Assembly: GCA_050744165.1 (NCBI GenBank)
Contig: JBOGGN010000007.1
Location: forward strand, 1 to 5,334
Direction: 5' to 3'
Source of the DNA: JBOGGN01 sp050744165
GTDB taxonomy: Bacteria; Actinomycetota; Acidimicrobiia; Acidimicrobiales; Palsa-688
Length of the DNA: 5,334 bases
A program made the position numbers and the translations under genes. The notes beneath the pieces are model-generated. The model was not told the origin of the DNA, did no database searches, and saw only the letters and a list, made by a program, of their open reading frames with translations. Numbering within the stretch: position 1 is the stretch's first letter; every line of letters begins with the position of its first letter. This document shows, one piece after another, positions 4,120 through 5,334 of the stretch.

Positions 4120-5334
4120 GTGGCGCCAGAAATTTCCGACCGGTCGGCTGCGATGCTCTCGGAGCTGCAGGCGGTCTGCCAGCGCATTTTGGCCAGCGAG
4201 CCCCCGTCCGGACAAGCTCAGGCGGCGGCGCTCACCAACGCCACCGCGGTCACCAACGGGGCGGCTCTCGCCAACTCCCTTGAAGCCCTGCGCCGGCAGT
4301 GCGCAGACAACCAGCAACTCATGGCCGAACTCAAGGGCTCCATCGACGCCCACAGCCGGGTGGTGGCCAATGACAGCGCCTCGACCGGGTCGCTCCTGGT
4401 TGAGTTGCGGCGCTCGGTCGAGGTCCTGACCGAACTGGCGGAACGGGAGCGGACCGAGGGCCATCGCCAGGTGACTGAACTCGCCCGCTCGCTCGAAGCC
4501 CTCCGGGTCGGCCTGGCCGGGTTCGGCGCCGGCAACCGCCAGCAAGCCGCCGAGCTGCGAAGCTCGTTTGACACCCTCAACCAGAGTGTCCAAGCCTCGG
4601 CAGAGAAGGTGGAGTCCAGCCTGCAGGCCACGAGCGAACACGTCGAAGCGGCGCTGACCACGTCGTCCGGCCGGATGGAAGCCGCTCTCGACGCCTCCGC
4701 CCAACAACTCCACGTCGCCCTTGGCGCCTCGTCGGATCGGACCGACTCAGCGCTGGACTCCGCCGTCTACGGCGTCCAGACCGGGCTCGCGGCGATCGGC
4801 CAGAAGTTCGACTCCGCCTTTGCCAACGCCTCCAACCAGGTCGACGACGCCCTTCGCACATCCTCGGCCCAGGTCCAAACCGGCCTCCAAGCGATGGTCG
4901 AGAAGCTCGACGCCTCGTCGGAACGGATCGAAGGCGTCGTCGGCACCGCCATCTCAGGTCTCGGCACCCGCCTCGACGCCGTCACCGACCAAGTCGCCGC
5001 CGTCGACACCGCCGCCCGCGGCGTCACCGAGGCCCTGAACGCCACCGCCACCCAAATCGACACCCGCCTCGAAACCGTCACCCAGAGTGTCCACCAGGCT
5101 CTCGACACCTCGGCGGATCGGGTGGAGTCGGCCGTGAACACCGCCGCTGCCCAAATCGACACCCGCCTCGACACCGTCACCGACCAAGTCGCCGCCGTCG
5201 ACACCGCCGCCCGCGGGGTCACCGAGGCCCTGAACGCCACCGCCACCCAAATCGACACCCGCCTCCACGACGTCACCGACCAAGTCGCCGCCATCGACAC
5301 CGCCGCCCGCGGGGTCACCGAGGCCCTGAACGCC
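4120..5334 (+). CDS. Large repetitive alpha-helical protein, 3' end beyond window
   Basis: The frame is open from GTG at 4120 to the last base, 405 codons with no stop, so the C-terminus is missing. AGGAG at 4109-4113 lies 6 nt upstream of the GTG. There is no signal peptide or transmembrane segment in the visible part, so this portion is probably cytoplasmic. Residues 1-145 are helical and Ala/Leu/Glu/Arg-rich (SLEALRRQ, VEVLTELAERERTEGHRQ). Residues 148-268 are eleven consecutive 11-residue units with a consensus like A-S-S-x-R-V-E-x-A-L-x. Residues 283 onward form 32/33-residue units such as VTDQVAAVDTAARGVTEALN. Hydrophobic residues space as heptads and hendecads, as in long coiled coils or apolipoprotein-like amphipathic helices. 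Automated annotation might call it apolipoprotein-like or a chemoreceptor-like coiled coil; I do not recognise the family. Roles as a filament, scaffold or lipid-surface protein are only guesses. Confidence 0.85.
   Translation, partial: MAPEISDRSAAMLSELQAVCQRILASEPPSGQAQAAALTNATAVTNGAALANSLEALRRQCADNQQLMAELKGSIDAHSRVVANDSASTGSLLVELRRSVEVLTELAERERTEGHRQVTELARSLEALRVGLAGFGAGNRQQAAELRSSFDTLNQSVQASAEKVESSLQATSEHVEAALTTSSGRMEAALDASAQQLHVALGASSDRTDSALDSAVYGVQTGLAAIGQKFDSAFANASNQVDDALRTSSAQVQTGLQAMVEKLDASSERIEGVVGTAISGLGTRLDAVTDQVAAVDTAARGVTEALNATATQIDTRLETVTQSVHQALDTSADRVESAVNTAAAQIDTRLDTVTDQVAAVDTAARGVTEALNATATQIDTRLHDVTDQVAAIDTAARGVTEALNA
4561..4923 (+). repeat. Eleven tandem 33-bp units encoding 11-residue repeats
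   Basis: Residues 148-268 align without gaps in an 11-residue register. Successive examples are ASAEKVESSLQ, ATSEHVEAALT, TSSGRMEAALD, ASAQQLHVALG, ASSDRTDSALD and NASNQVDDALR. Position 6 is nearly always V, M, L or F, position 10 is L or F in the core units, position 9 is small, position 5 is often K, R or Q, and position 7 is usually E, D or Q. DNA identity between units is low, so this array is old. Confidence 0.8.
4981..5334 (+). repeat. Near-identical long direct repeats in the helical gene
   Basis: A 90-bp block at 4981-5070 recurs at 5176-5265 with a single difference (GGC to GGG, silent), and again from 5272 to the window end (63 bp visible) with one further difference (GTC to ATC, Val to Ile). 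Copies start 195 and 96 bp apart, matching units of 32+33 and 32 residues. A diverged unit (ETVTQSVHQALDTSADRVES) fills the gap between the first two. The array probably continues past the window. Confidence 0.9.

Noticed and set aside
3242..4713. Long minus-strand frames opposite the MBL-fold gene and the repeat-protein gene (3242-4069 and 3586-4713)
   Set aside because: They run antisense to well-supported genes with motifs and ribosome sites, and their own sequences show no domain.
4767..5318. Repetitive minus-strand frames over the 3' repeats, one with Trp-rich repeats
   Set aside because: The repetition is only the antisense image of the plus-strand repeats. The plus frame has the start signal and a coherent helical periodicity.
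4981..5334. CRISPR array
   Set aside because: The repeats are 90 bp, continuous in one reading frame, and have no unique spacers. They are coding repeats.

Overview
This is a high-GC bacterial window. GC-rich wobble positions, GTG starts and an actinobacterial style of acyl-CoA dehydrogenase suggest Actinomycetota, possibly an Acidimicrobiia-like lineage. That placement is inferred from style and was not tested by a search.

Layout. Positions 3246-3298 form a divergent intergenic region. To its left four protein genes run on the minus strand. Read from the divergence point they are: an acyl-CoA dehydrogenase family protein (2019-3245), a hairpin-bearing gap, a small protein with one N-terminal membrane helix (1432-1866), a long leader region (about 1165-1393), an 82-residue protein (916-1164), and an alpha/beta-hydrolase-fold protein (159-923). 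The last two overlap by 8 bp. The leader has an unusually long Shine-Dalgarno sequence, a possible CTG-started 15-residue ORF and a perfect 12-bp stem next to the following ATG. To the right, on the plus strand, lie a metallo-beta-lactamase-fold hydrolase (3299-3913), a 206-bp gap with a possible 13-residue ORF, and the first 405 codons of a large repetitive helical protein that runs off the window end (4120-5334).

Genes together. The acyl-CoA dehydrogenase, the MBL-fold hydrolase and the alpha/beta-hydrolase fit general acyl or ester metabolism, but no complete pathway or recognised defence, CRISPR or mobile system is visible. No tRNA or rRNA was seen.

Most unusual content. (1) The C-terminal gene encodes about eleven consecutive 11-residue repeats, then 32/33-residue units whose DNA copies are nearly identical, so the array looks recently expanded. 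(2) The alpha/beta-hydrolase has Ala where the nucleophile Ser is expected. (3) The leader upstream of the 82-residue gene looks like a cis-regulatory element.
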